Assembly: GCA_023079485.1 (NCBI GenBank)
Contig: CM041108.1
Span: forward strand, 4,464,001-4,528,000
Direction of reading: 5' to 3'
Source: Archilochus colubris
Lineage: Eukaryota > Chordata > Aves > Apodiformes > Trochilidae
DNA: 64,000 nt
Below the pieces are notes generated by a model. That model saw only the letters and a program-made list of their open reading frames with translations, did not search any database and was not told the origin of the DNA. A program made the position numbers and the translations under genes. Each line of letters begins with the position of its first letter. Position 1 is the stretch's first letter. Positions 36,535 through 50,299 of this stretch are shown here, in pieces.

Positions 36535-36720
36535 CAGATGCTAACTTAACAATGGCTAAGTAAGTGGAACCTGTTTATTGCTTTTTACAATGAGATAGAT
36601 TTGAAGCTATTGGCTAATTAGATGACAGATAAATTCAATAGCATTTGCCTAGAATCATCAGTGGTGTTAAAACAGCAAGAGGCCAGATATGACAGATGGA
36701 GCTTACTCAAGATTATACAG
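36535..36720. promoter_or_regulatory. Candidate conserved non-coding element with HOX/MEIS/GATA-type cores
   Basis: TAATTA at 36615-36620 is followed by TGACAG at 36623-36628 and GATAAA right after, within 20 bp. This is the spacing seen in composite homeodomain and TALE (MEIS/PBX) sites. GATAGAT, TTTATTGC and AACAATGG cores flank it. The patch is unique sequence with no open frame. Conservation was not tested. Confidence 0.3.
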
Positions 36721-39700
36721 CTTCAAAATTTATTTTTCTTCTGATGGTCCTTCTCTGAAGATTTCAGAGCCATGCAATTAAACACTCAGAGTGCCTTGGC
36801 TGCTTACAGAAGTTGATGCTGGAAGCAGAGAGCTGTCCTGCAGCACAGTGACAAGCTAGAATTTGCAGGCCATAGGCTATTCCACACCCCCTCTTGCTGC
36901 CTCCCCCACAGGAAACCAAGCATCAGAGACATTAACTTCAAATACCTGACTTTCCACACGATTTCTGCAGCAGAATGCATTAATAAGGATAAGCTAGTGG
37001 TGAAGACCAGAGCTGAAAGAAGGACTCAGATACTGCCTGTTCCTTTTACATTTAGAACTCTTAATGGAGATGCTGCCTTTGCAGGGTACAATATTGACAG
37101 AAAGAAAAGCTAAGAGTACTTTAATCAAGGCAGTAGTTAAGTATACAAACACATCACTGCAAGGAGAACTGCAGAGGAGAAGCAGAAGAGAAGGAAATGT
37201 CAAGTCAGACAATGATGAACATCTACATTCCTCCCTGTATAGTCATCTTGCTGAGCAGCAGTTTTGAGGAGAATGGTGTTTTCAGTCTGAAAAATTTGCT
37301 TTGTCAGGCAGGATTGACTTCTTGCCCTCTTTTGCCTTCTCCACAGTCACTTCCAAGGTCACTCCACAGAGTTATTCAGCATGAGGGCCTCTGAACTGAT
37401 TTGGCTTGACATGTCACTTTTGTCCTACCAGCCACAGGCCAACACCTTGGAGGAGCCACGGTCTGTGGCAGCATTGGGAGGGAAACCAGAAAAGGAGCAC
37501 TGGAGGAACAGCTGTGCCCTGGCCTGACAAATGTCACTGCAGTGTAACTAGAAAGCTGCAAACCCAGAATGGGGGTTGGCTAAGCTGCCACAGCCCTGTC
37601 CCCCCCAGCAGCCTGGAGAGTTTATTTAGAAGGATGCATTTAACCATTCCATTTAAATAAAAGCTGTGGTGTCAGCAGAGAAAGCTGGACATGAAAACTG
37701 ATCCTTTGCCTACCATTCCTTTCAGCAACGAGGCTGACATGTGAATTTATTTCCAAAAGCAAGAAGGGATTTGATGGAGTGGGTTCTGCACCTGCCTCAG
37801 TACAGCAGGGTGACAGGATGCTCTGGGACTGATGTCTCACCAGGTCAGGCTCTGCACTTGCCTCATGCTTTCTCAGAGGGCAAACTGGAGGTTTAGGTTT
37901 TGTTCCCAGCTCCACCACAAAATCCTGGTACACCAGGACCTAGCAATACTGAATTCCCTGGAGACAGGAGCATAGAGAGGTGGCACAGCCCTTCAGCCCC
38001 TGGCAGCTTCTTGTGGCTTAGCTTCTTTTCTGCCACCACTCTCTTCTCACAGTGGTGTTTGGAAGGATGCACAAAGCTAAAAAGGTTCTGATGAATCCCA
38101 GCTTGTAGGGTTGGGGTTTTTCCCTCTGCTTGCTGTGCCTGTCTCTCACCATACACTCATACATAGAAAAAAATTTCACTCCTACATGGGAAACACAACC
38201 CTGCCTTGAAAGATCAACTCAACTTCCTCCAGATGCATTTGTAATCTGTCATCCTCTGAACGTGTCACTTGTCAGTACAAGTGCCACCTGCCTCCTGTTG
38301 CTCCAGCACAAAAAGGGTGCAAAACCAGAGGAGAAAAGGATGGATTAAAGGTGTTTTTATGAGAGAGGGGACAGTGCCATTAGAATGCCATCAGTCTAAG
38401 CAGAAATTTTGTCACCCAATCTAAAGCAGTTCTCCTCCAGCAGCCTCACAGGCAGTCTGGCTTTATAGGGGACTGCATTTTCCCTATGGAATTACAAGCT
38501 CTATTCTGCATGTTAGCTCTTGCTGTCTCTGCTCCTCAACCTATTCCCAGGTAAAAAGACCAAAAAAAAAAAAAGTGATTAGTATTTAAAACACTTTTCT
38601 ACATTTGGTGGCCTTTGATACCATCCCAGGAGGCTGAGGGGTGGGTGGTTAACAAAAGCTGAGTTAGAAGCACTACCTCCACAGCAGAAATCAGTGGGAC
38701 GGTGCATTACAGACCCTTAAATATCCTTAAGCTGCTGATTGTAGAATCACCTCTCCCACCACAGGAACACAGCCATTTGTGGGGTGGGACCTGGTAACCA
38801 GCTAACAGCCAAGTGACACTGTGATTTAGAGCCATGTTTCCTTCTGATGCTCCACTGAATCCCAGCCAGGAACCTTTAGTGAGCTCAGTGTGTGTCTGCA
38901 TGGCTGGGGAGAAAGATGCCTGCTACTTCTTGATTGCAGGGCAGAACCTCTGTACCTGTAAGCTGCAGAAGGAATCCCTGATAGCCTCATTCAACAAGCT
39001 CTCAGGAAAGAAATGAAGTTGAACTTTGTATTCATTGATTACAGTTTCTCCAGACCTTCAGCAACACCAAAGGCTCACTTCTCACCCAATCCCTTTATCT
39101 GAGTCTCTATTTTTTTTTCCTTGAATTGAGCTGCCAGAAATCATTTTTCTCAGCTCATAAACACATTTCCATTTAGAAAAAGAAAGTAACCTTTGCTGCA
39201 GAATTGCTTCACCCTTCTTAGCCATAAAAGCTCCTATTCTTCTCTTTCCACAAATAAGAATTTTCCAGGGGAGGTGGGAACAGGCAGGGAAAGGGGGCTC
39301 AGGGTGCACTGCAGATTCCTCTTTGCCCCCTAGACACATCCTGGTTTCTCACCTCATTCAGTGTTAACAAAAGATCCTCACCAACATGCAGCTCCTGTAA
39401 ATGTTTATTGAAATCTTACTGAGAAATGGTTAATGGGGATGCATTCAGGGACATGCAGTTATCTTTTTAAACACAATATGTGAAGCACTATTTGTTCTGC
39501 TGATTTGGAGAAGCAGCAGCAAAGGGATTAAGGAATTTCTGGGGTGAAATCAGGGAAGTTATGTCAAAGCTACACCCACTTTCCCTCTCTGAACCTGCCT
39601 GTTTTCTACTCTCTCCTGTACATTTCTGATAGCCTAATTGGATGGCACAACAGCACTTTAGATTTTGAAGTATTTATTTATATATTTAGCATCCTCTCTT

Positions 39701-42534
39701 GCAAGGAAATCAATGCAGGTTTTTTTCACTGCATCCCATTTTTGCTGTAAGACAATAGAACATGGACAAATTTTACTGATTCTCAAAAGAGCTACTTGAC
39801 TGAAGATCAGGACTCTCATGTTTTATCTTCTTTACAGCAGCCAGACTGTGGGAATGGAAGTAGATGCCTGCTCCTATTCCAGTGCTACTTCCATCTGTGA
39901 AAACCTGAAGTTTTAGATCCTTGATTCTTTGTCTTCTTTTGAGAGACAGTGGTAAAATGCATTCAATACCTCTACTTCAGCTGATGGAAAATTAGGGGAA
40001 AGTGGTTGTTTATTAGATGCTGAGAAATACCAAACCCTTTTAACTTGTGCTCTTAAAAAAAAGGAGAAAAAAGGTAAAAAAAGGTAATTTTCTAGGAAGC
40101 TCCTGTCACTGTTTGAAAAGAGAGTAAAAAGGCTGCTTTTACTATCTGCTTTATTTATGGTTATTTCATAATGACACAGACAAGTGCATTAGCTGCTCAG
40201 CTCCTTCCCTGCTGCTGCTTTTGTAAAGTCAAACGAGAAATCAGATGTGTGCCTGTTTGCTAAAAGCCAAACTGAGCAGTCACCCAACAGTGGGGTTTAT
40301 GTCTGACTTGGGAAAGTGAAAGTGTAGGGCAGAATTAATGGAGATTTACACAATCCTGGACCTTAGGGCAGCAGGGCTTAGGGAGAGAAGACAGCTTAGG
40401 AGAAAGAAGGGAAAATGAGGAGTTTTATAGGACTTCCTACCTTCTTCTAGGCTATTAAACTGCAGGCTTTCAAAGAGAAGATCTTGCCAAGGTGGGAAGC
40501 AGAGATGAATCTGCATCACTATTACCCACAAAAAATGCTGGAGGACAAGACCAAAAAGAAGGGAACAGGAACCTTGTATATATCACAGGCTACCTTCAGT
40601 ACCCTTTTCTCTTCTTTTTCATGTTTAAAACCACCTTAGATGCTGTAGAGTCTGACTGGCTGGTTCCAGAACAGCCTCCTACCTGATACTGCATTTCCAT
40701 TTGTCCAGCCCAGTGTGGAACACTGGATGGAAGGAGCAGAGGATGGAGACAGGAGAGCAGGGGCATGGAAGGACAAGAAAATATTCCTTCTGGACCTCCT
40801 CCAGAAGCCTGAGCCATGGAGTTTAATATGGAGGCTCCATCCAGTTAAATAAAGCCAGAGGGCTGGTTTTTGATGGTTTGTAAAGATTTTTTGCTTGCCC
40901 TCTACACATTCTATGACACAGCACAAAGCTTTCTTGCTACCAGACACAGACAGTTCTTAATTAAGTGGCTTAACTGCAGTCATTTATACTGCAGGCAGTG
41001 ATCTCTGGATCCAGTTCTGTATCACTAGGGGACAGTTGGCTTGCAATAGCAATTAGTTAGAGACTGGAGGACTTTTATACACAGCTGTTAAAGGTGAAGG
41101 AACAATACACCCCATGAACATTACAGCAGCCAACAGCAGAGATGTTGCTATTAAAATCTGTTTCTAATAATCCAAAGTGAACTTGGAGTTATCCCAGCTA
41201 TCCAGCTATGAGGCAGAGTGTTAATATGCTATTAAGCCACCATGGAGAAAAGTGGGGTGCTACAGCTATGAAGGGAGTTGGGAGTAAGGAAATGGGTGTG
41301 GAAAAGGACATCAGGATCTGACACTGGGGTGGGATCCTGTCCAGAAGGTAAGAGCTAAGGTTTGTGACCACCTGGTTTCTTCCCTTTAGCAATCCTTGCA
41401 AGCATTATCCAATAAAGAACTTGTAGCTGTCCTGCACCTTTCTGACCCCTGCACCTACCTGAGAAGAAAATGCAGGTTTGGGCAGCAGGTGTCATATGCT
41501 GAGAGTGCAACAGGTTGGTGCTGCATGGGTCACCTGGGAATGCATCACTTCCCACTGCAATCTCCTTGACACTTGTTTACTCAAGCACAGTAAGAGCCCA
41601 AGCTGCTTGTTCCTTTGCAACAGATTCCATCTGGCCTGACATTGCTTCAGACAGGATGTTTGGGGAGAGGAGAGAAACCCCTTCTAGCAGCTTGTGGGAA
41701 GACACAGGGCATGCTGATCTTTCTTTGGCTGGAGGAGTGAATGCAGGGGAAGCTGGGGGAGAAATAAAGTAGGGCTGTGAATTTGCATGGGGCCTTTTCA
41801 CAGAGCAAAACCACCCCAGCCCAGCCAATGTGTTTATGAGCAGTTAGATAGCTCTTGGTATCAGTTCTCCAGCACAGTTAACTAGGAAGGTTAAGAGACT
41901 TTGGTCTGACTCCAGAACAAACCTAATCCATGGTGCTGCTCATGAAGTAACCACCCTGACATTCCCGAAAGACACAGCTGCTCTGCTGGCTCAGGCAGAC
42001 TTGAAACAGCCAAATGCAGGGTGTTATTTTCAACCTCCAGGAAAATACCCAGCTACCCAGATAAACTGTGTCACTGAAAACAGAGCAAGGTGACAAGGCA
42101 GAAGCCCTTTGAGTAGCAGAACCTGGAACTTTCTACAAGAACACATCTCTGTCTTCTCCAAGTCTTCCCCAAGGCATCCTGCCAGGTGATGCTGCCAAAA
42201 CAGCCAAGGCAAATCCACTTAGGCTTCCCCAGAGGCCCAGAGTCAGAACTCCCAGCCAAGCAACACTTCCCAGACACAACCAGCAGCAGCTCAAAAGCAC
42301 CCACACTCCCCATCCCTCCTCCTCCCCCTCAGAGTCTGGGCTTGGAGAAGCCAAGTCCATGCAAGGCAAATAAAGGTCAGGCACCAAGGATGCTGCCTTG
42401 ATCAGAAAAGCTCTGGTAAAGGTTTTAGGGAGAATGGAAGAGAAAAAAATTGTCCCACAAAGCACAGCAGTTCCATCCATCTCTGACATCAGTGGGTACA
42501 CCGGGCACTAAGGAGTTTGCTTTTAGATATTTTT
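36721..42534. other. Unique non-coding DNA
   Basis: No exon, RNA gene or transposon was recognised. A CTCF-like string TCACTAGGGGACAGT lies at 41022-41036. A 13-A run is at about 38562 and a set of A-rich GGTAAAAA-type duplications at about 40055-40085. Frames on opposite strands at 37376-38156 and 40596-40947 overlap but resemble no family. Confidence 0.5.
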
Positions 42535-42668
42535 CCTCCTCTGATTGATAGCATTTCCAGAATGTTATTAACTGCACTGGACTTTAACACTTTAAGGTGA
42601 TCTATGGAGCAGTATCAGCTTTAAAGCATTTGGCAGTCTAGCCATGGATTAAAGAGTAAAAATTGAAG
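42535..42668. promoter_or_regulatory. Candidate conserved non-coding element
   Basis: TGATTGATAGC, GTTATTAACTG, TTTAACACTTTAAGG, CAGCTTTAAAGC and GGATTAAAG lie close together. They resemble PBX/HOX, HNF1-like, NKX-like and OTX/PITX cores. This is inference from motif density and unique-sequence texture. Confidence 0.22.
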
Positions 42669-45600
42669 CAGTTGCTCAGAGCATCACCATCTGTCAAGGT
42701 AGGAGTGTGTGTACACAGGGTGTGTGTCAGCATCTCATGTAATCCAAGGGAGCAGTTGAGGAAGGGCAGCTGGCTGGTGCAATGCATCACTTCTCAGAAA
42801 TGAAGACAGTTCATTTTGTTTCCAGAAGCCCCAGATGCTCCCTGTGACCATGCTCAGAAAACCAAGAGAGGAGGGAAGAAAGATGGGTGATGAAAAAAGC
42901 AGCAGACATCTTCAGAATAGCAGTATCGAAGGAGAAGCCTGCTCAGGACACTCTGTTTTGGGAGGCAGATGAGAACCTTGGTGTGAGGGCCACCAATCCC
43001 CATGTCCCACTGTCTATGAAAGGCACATTGCAGCATATGGCTAATCCTCACTTGTTTGGAAGTGGCAGTGAGCATGAACCAACTCATCCAGCATTTCCAA
43101 AGGCAGGGAAAGACACAGGGTGGCTTCCACTCTCAGTAGCCAAGCATTTAATTTGCAGCCAACTGCTATATAGAAAGCACCATGACTGGCTGGAAAAGGC
43201 ACTTGAAGATGAGGTTGAAATATTTCCCAAGCAGTGGGACTGTCTTTTACTGCACCCTAAATTTACCATGGCATAAAGGAACAGAGAGTCAGCCCCACAG
43301 CTACTTGATCTTGGCATTGCTTGACTAGTTGCAAAGGTTTGGTTACACACACCATTAAATCCCCTGCCTTCTTTTCCCCCTCTGAAACATTTCACCAAAT
43401 TTAGCACTGACACATGAATCATTTCAGTCAACTGGCTTCCATAATATTTATTTATCAAATATTCATCCACTAAGAAACGTTGTCCTGCTCCCCTTTCAGA
43501 GGCCTAATTAAATCACAGCATGAATTGGAAAAAGCCATTCTTGTAGCCAGACTGAGCTGACCTCCTCATCTCATTTATTCACTGATAACCATAATATGGA
43601 AGCACTCGACACCCCTGAGGGAAAAGATGTTGCACACCCCATTGATCCCAAGCTTTTCCCTGGTTTCTCAAGCAGCTCTTATTTTTGTTGTATGACTGCA
43701 TTCACTGATCAGAAATTACTGGACCAGCTATGAAAATCCTGTCCCTCACCCACCTCTCCCAAGGAGCCAAAGCTGGGAAGGAATCACAAGCATGGGTTCA
43801 ATTATTAGAAGAGACAAGAGCAAGCCATAAAGCACCAGGAGGGGAGCCCTGAGTGCTATCTGGAAAGGCAGCAGCTATTGCTGTTGGATAACACTGGAAA
43901 ATGTGAGTAATCCTCAAGGTGTCATTTGTATTCTTCTCTCTGATCAAAGCAGGAAAGCAAAGGACAGCAAAACACCAGCTTCTGCAGGGGGAAGATGCAG
44001 AGGTGCTGGAAGAACCCACTGCAGTGACTGCCAGGCATCCAAAGCATTCCCAGCTGTCAAGAGAAATTTAACTGTTTCCAGCCTCCTGTTCCTGGGAGCC
44101 ATTAAAAACAAACAAACAACAGCTGCTTCCTTCTTAGTATCAAGCAGGAGTGTGCTTGTTCATTATTAATTTTGTTTGGCGTTTATATCAGAGGTACAGA
44201 AATCCCAAGCCTTGTGTTAGATGCTTAGCACTCCTAGAACAGAGACACTTGCACAGCCTCCCAGTAGCTTTGGCATGATGCAGCTCACCTAGAAACCTTA
44301 ACCAGGAAGAAATGATGCAGAAGGAAACTCATTATTCCTGTCTAGGGGAGGGAAAGAGACAGCAGAAGCAGGCAAGGCTCCCACTCCCACACAACTGCCT
44401 CCCATTTTTCCTGGATCCTGCTGTCCCACAGGCAGCTGACAGCACAGGGCTGTCTTTCCACACTGGCATGGGGCACTTGTCACTCCTGGCATGGGATAAC
44501 AGAGCCCAAAAGGCACAATCAGAGTGCAATCCAAGGGCTGAGGCTGCAGGGATGGGGTAGAGGAGCACTGAGGAGGTCAGACCAGATTTTTGATAGCTGC
44601 AATACCTGGCAGAGGCACAGGGAGCCAGTCACTCATTTAAGTGTTCTCTAAGCCATCCTAACTGGGATGTGGTCACTCAGTTTCCAGAGGCTGCTTTGGA
44701 AATGTCACCCTCAGCCACTGTGAAATGAAAAGGCCAAAGGAGGATTTTGGAAGCCCAAGGCTCAACATAAACCAAGGGAGCTGCTGCTGTCTGTGCTTGC
44801 AGAAGATTTTGCCCTAAAAGAAGGGGAATAATGTGTCCCACAGGAGCAATGAGTATCTCACAGGGTTCTCCTGTTTTCTCACCCATTCATTCCTCCTCCT
44901 GCAGAGGAAGAGGAGGTTTTCTGTGTTCTGTACCTGCCTGGGATGCAGCTGAGCACCAGAGCCTAATTCCACACCTCAGTAACAATGATAAGGATGCAGA
45001 ATGAAAGCTGAAAAAGAAGCTGAACTGTAAGATACCACCTTTGCACCATGGTCAGCAAAAGGATGAAAGTTTAGATAAAGTTATCCCAAGGGAAATGGCA
45101 AGAACAAGAGACCCTGCTACTAACTCAGCATGATGCCAATCATGGCAGGGAAACCAAACTACTGCCCTGATCACCCCATGTACTGGTACAGGATTTCAGT
45201 GGATAAATAGCCATTTGAAGAAATGCTAGGTCAGTGATTTCCATTAAATCCAGGCCCACAGAGCTTATGAGAACACATGCCCACTCTGAGCTCTCTGCAT
45301 TATGTCTGGTGCCCTCTCCTGAACAGTTCTTTTGTGAACTGTCCCAATCTCATCCATGACAGACTCCCTGTTTTGGAGATAAAACCTCTCTTCAGCAGCC
45401 CTTGATTAAACAATAGAGTCTATCAGTCTTTCCAGATTCTGAAAATCACCTCCAATTAACTTTTATCTGAACTTCCTCTCCCAGGCATCTCAAACAGCAG
45501 CTTTCCTTTCACTGCTTCACTTGTTTGTTTGCCTTTCAAATGTTTAGCTGCAGAAGAGCTGAGCCCAATTCTGATCAGTCATGTGGTGATGACTTGGTGG

Positions 45601-48600
45601 CCTTATGCATCTGTTCAGATGCAGAACTGGAGCTGGCAATAAATTTCAAACCTAGTGCTCCCAAGGGCAAAGAACACAGCTGAAGGAGGGAAAAAACAGC
45701 AGCCCTAAACACCATCCTGCTGGGTAAAGGGAAACAGCAGGATGGGAACACTGCAGGTGGGAAAGCCTCTGAGCAGCAATCCCATCAGAAGCTGGCATTC
45801 AGTCCAGGCATTTTCACCACCAGAGCTGTGGCACCAGTGAAAATTGGTGCCTGAGCTCCCATGCACTGACCCCACCTGGCATCAGGTCACTGGAGGTGGG
45901 AATGGGTCTCTTACAATCCCCTTTTGCATCAGCTGCTTGCTCAGCACCCAGAATCCAAGCAAATTCATGCCCCCTCCAGTGTCCAGGAGATCCCTCCTGA
46001 TCCTTCCTCCAGATTCAGAGCACATCCCCAGCACACTGGAATGAAATCAAGGCTTATGGAGCAGGCAGAGAGCTTATTCCCTACACTGCTATGCACTGTG
46101 AATGATCTCCTGCAAAATCCTTTCCATCTCCTTCAGCTGATATGATCATCCTTTGGCAGTCAGAGGCTCCATCCCACACCAGAGCCCCCTCACCAACTCT
46201 CAGAGACCTTGGGGGTTGCCTGAGGATGGGCCACACCAGGGGAAGTGTCTCCTTCACTCTGCCTGAGCACCAGCTCACCTTGCAGCTATTCAGAGAGGAG
46301 GTATTTAAAGTTTTAAGGCTCTAATAATACAGCACTTATTTCTGTGCTGCAAGTGGATACAGACTTAACCCCATCAGCTCCTACCTTGTCCCCAAAATGC
46401 AGGGTGAGGAGGATGGCCAGGGAGAGATGCTGCACTGCCTCCTGTGCCCCCACCCTCCCATCACCAGTAAATCTGAGTGGACTTCAGCATTAAACAAAAA
46501 AAATGTTACCTTAAAACCTCCTCTGATTAAAGGACAGTCTGTGTAATTCCATAGCTGTTTAAAGTGAAATCCACAAAGGTTAAGTTTAATATCAGAGCTG
46601 AGATTTCACATCACTGGAGCTGTCAGTCAAACCTGGGCTAGGGAAGCTCTGCCATGAAATCTTCAGTGGCCTTTCCCTTGCCAGGACTCAGAGCACACTC
46701 CACAGCCTGGCTTAAACCTGGGCAAGAACTAGTGGTTGATGGAAAACTTCTGGCAGAGGACCTCATTAAGCATGCACAGCAAGTGCTCTTTACTCAGGAC
46801 CAGAAAATAGATGCACCTGCTCATTTCAGGTGTTTGCTTGCACTGCCTTTGCTGACTGCTGCATTTAAAAAGTGCTTCATGGTTTAGAACAGTGGCTCTC
46901 CACTTGCTCATCCACCTCATCTTCTGGCTCCAATATTCCTTCCAACACCTCTGCCCATCCTTATCCATTCTGTTCTGTTAGAAAGCACTCTGCACATTCA
47001 GAAAACCTGCATACATTTGCCTTTGAATCCCAAATTGCTGCAGCTCCACTGCTGCTGCATCACTAACGCAGTGTGAATCGGTCCAAGTCCATAAATAAAT
47101 AAAAAAAAATCCCAACAGGAGACATTGCTGTACCTAAAATTGTGTGCCAATGAGAAAGAGAACAAGAAAATAGCAATGCTTGTCCCCCAAAGACAACAAC
47201 ACCTGCCTGAAACTGCTGTTCCTGGCTCTGCCTTTTGGAACGGGAGGGAATGCAGCAGATCAGGCAGAGGGTGGGATAGAGGTCAGCTTCTTTCTGGAGT
47301 CCTAAATGATCTGACACTTCACTAACACAGAACTTTGGGCAGTTGCTGTTTGAGAAGGAACCAGCAGCTTCCATTAAAATTTCTTTTCAAGTTTCTGCCA
47401 GCTTCTCCAAACAAGCTGCTCCTCAGTCAAGTCTTTGAAGGATAAATTTGTCTTGGGATGATTTCCAGCAGCTGAAATAGCCCTTGAAACATCCTGTCCT
47501 TGGCACCATGGGGGTGGAGGACATGAGAGAGCATTTTGAAAGAAGTAGAGCTCCCTGCTTAGGAGTCTGACAGGGGAAACCTTCAGTGTCCTCTGAAAAT
47601 TAGAAAGGACAGGTTGAGGGAAGTCATCTGTCACCAGGTGCTGAGGAGCAACATTCATTTTCTCTACCAACAGAAATGACCCCTGGGCTAAAGCACTACA
47701 TGGAGACACCAGAGAACTCTGCTCTTGTCTATCACAAATTCCCTCTCCAACTCTGACAGTTCATTGCTTATTCTGTAAAACAAGCTGAATAACCCTTATT
47801 TTCTCACTTTTTGCCCACATCGTTGAGATTTCTCTGCACAGAAAACGTCCCTCTCCTGCCACAGTGCAGATGGCACCAGAAATTAAGATGCTGCTGGTAT
47901 CAGGGTGAGCACTTCCTTTGGACATCTAAGAGTACAACTGCTCAACTATGGGTTTGCTACAGGATGAAATTCTGCTGCCTCTCAGCAGACTCCCTCAGAG
48001 CTTCACTGCTGAGCTATTTTCCCAAAAGATAACATTTCAGAGCTCAGAACTGCCTAATGCATTTCTAGCTAATTCAGGAGCAGCAGTGAAAGACAGATGT
48101 CCATGGGATACTGGGAAGCATCCAAGTCCTGACATTTTCAGGCTGGTTGGGACATGGGCCCCATTTACTCCAGTGCAGTCTCTGCCCAAAGCCAGTACCA
48201 GCAGATCTGCTAAAAGGTTCAAAGCCTTGCAGCAGGTGGATAAAAAATAACCTTTCCCCAGGGAAATTTGCATCCCAGCCCTGATTAATTAGAAGCTGCC
48301 TGATGCCCTGAAACGTGGAGATGAAGACTACCACAGGTAGAAAAAAGGTTGCCCAGGGGAAGCAGGGGTTACCTGCCAAATGACTTGAACTGTAAACCGG
48401 TTTGCAAGGGAATCTAAAGACATTTTAAAGTGCATTTTCCTGCCATAAAGCAAGATGCTTTCCTCCTTGGGAACAAAAGGGGGTCTCCTGGGCTGAATTT
48501 AATTTCCTCTGTAATGAAAATTAATAGTAATAGTAAAGAGTGAGGCAAGGAGAAGCTATAGCTTGCTTCCTCCCACTCCACATCATGTGCCTGCCACTCT

Positions 48601-50299
48601 ATTCCAAATCTGCTCTGCTCTCAGAAAAAAAAAACAGGCAGTCACTACATTTTAATTATGTCAGTGATATATTTGCAGCCAATATTTCCCCTTGGAGTTG
48701 GCACAATAACCAGTTAAACACAAGGTCAATTTGCTTGCTGTAACATAGACTGCAAAGCTCCAAGATTACTTATCTCTACAGTGTGTTCCCTCCCAGCTAG
48801 ACAACTTTTCTGTGTCTGCTGCTCTCTCTACTTTTACCTCTTCTCCTAAACAGGGATTTCTGGCAAAACCCATAAACTCAGGGTGAGCAACTTCTCTGTA
48901 AAGGTAATCAAAAGGCACCTCTTGAGGAAAAGCCAGGACTTCAGGGAAAGTCTGTGACTTCAGGTTCAGAAGAGTGCAGTTATATCAGTCTAAATATTTC
49001 TCTGGATTAGGACACAAGGTTAGAAGGGAATGACAAGAAAAAGGGGATTGATAGCCAAATCTGTGAAAGTCAGATATATAAAAGGACCTTTGTAAGAGAC
49101 TGGCATAGACAAAGACAGCAGTGCAGGCTCCTATCACCTGAGACTAAAGAGTCCTTATAAGAACAAATTATTTTCATTAATTAGGACCTAAAAATTCATT
49201 CATAAAGAGATTATACAATTTATAGGAGTGATACAAAGAGGACCAAGCAGTAGAGGCAAAACAGCAAGGAGATAAAAATACCATCCCTGAAGAGAAACAG
49301 GGAGAAAGGGGGGAGGAACGTGGTATCATTTTCCTGTATATTTGTATATATTTAGTAATTTTTTTTTTCCTTTTTATCATTACTGTTTCATTAAAGCTGT
49401 GGAATTTAGTTTCCAACCCATAAGTCTCACTCCTTTCTTTATAAGGGAGGGGATTATTACAGAGAGCATCTGTTATTCATTTTAATTGCCAGGCCAGTGT
49501 TAAACCCTGACACAGGTGAAGCCAAATAATATTCAGAGCAATCACATTTGTAAGACCTCTAAGCACTCTGATTTTAAAAGCAACAGGTCTGAGGCTGAGC
49601 CTCCCTCAATCATCTCCTCTCTCTCCAGCCCACCCCCCTTTCTCTGTTTTTCTCTGTTAATTCTGCAGCATGGCAATAACTCTTCTAACCTGGACTGTCT
49701 CAAAGGTTTCCAGTAAAATACGTATTTAATTTTCTCTGTATCTTTCTTTTGCAAAGCTCCTGCCAATTCTTGCTGCTTGCAGCAATTTCCTCTCTTTCCT
49801 CAAGAAAAAAATATATTTAATTAATTCCATCTCCATGCACAGCTTGTCTTCCTTTTTTTTCCAGCTGCTAGAGCTATACTGGTGCTCACTGGCAGTCCTG
49901 GGATATGACACAGGAAGGTCAGGCCAGGTCAGATTGGGGTAACAGCAGTGTTACCAAGATGCAAAGCTCTCACCTCAGCACCTGGTGTTCTGCTCTTTGA
50001 ATCAGGGCTGGCTCCCACCATGGGGTAAGCAGAGCAGGGCTTGCTATGGGAAGGATGCTGCTTTCACAGGCAGGGAAAAGAAAACACTCCAAGATCCTTG
50101 TGTATTTCTACTAATTAAAGATCCAGAGGTGATTTGTCAAGAGATTAATTTTGATGCTGCAGCCAGCTCCTGGAATGGGTAATTGTATTCTGGCCCCACT
50201 GTCACACTTCACTTCCCTGCCTCCCTTTCATTACCCAAGTCTAACCCATTTGAACAAGTATATTCTGGGTGTCAGGATGCATTACCACACTTTATCCAG
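42669..50299. other. Unique non-coding DNA
   Basis: No gene, RNA gene or transposon was recognised in 7.6 kb. The frame from the ATG at 42890 to the stop at 43276 (128 codons) and the minus-strand frame at 43084-43470 overlap; neither resembles a known protein or shows exon borders. A TATATAAAAGG string at 49075-49085 resembles a TATA box. An AATAAAT run at about 47093 and T-runs near 49358 and 49852 are simple sequence. Confidence 0.5.
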
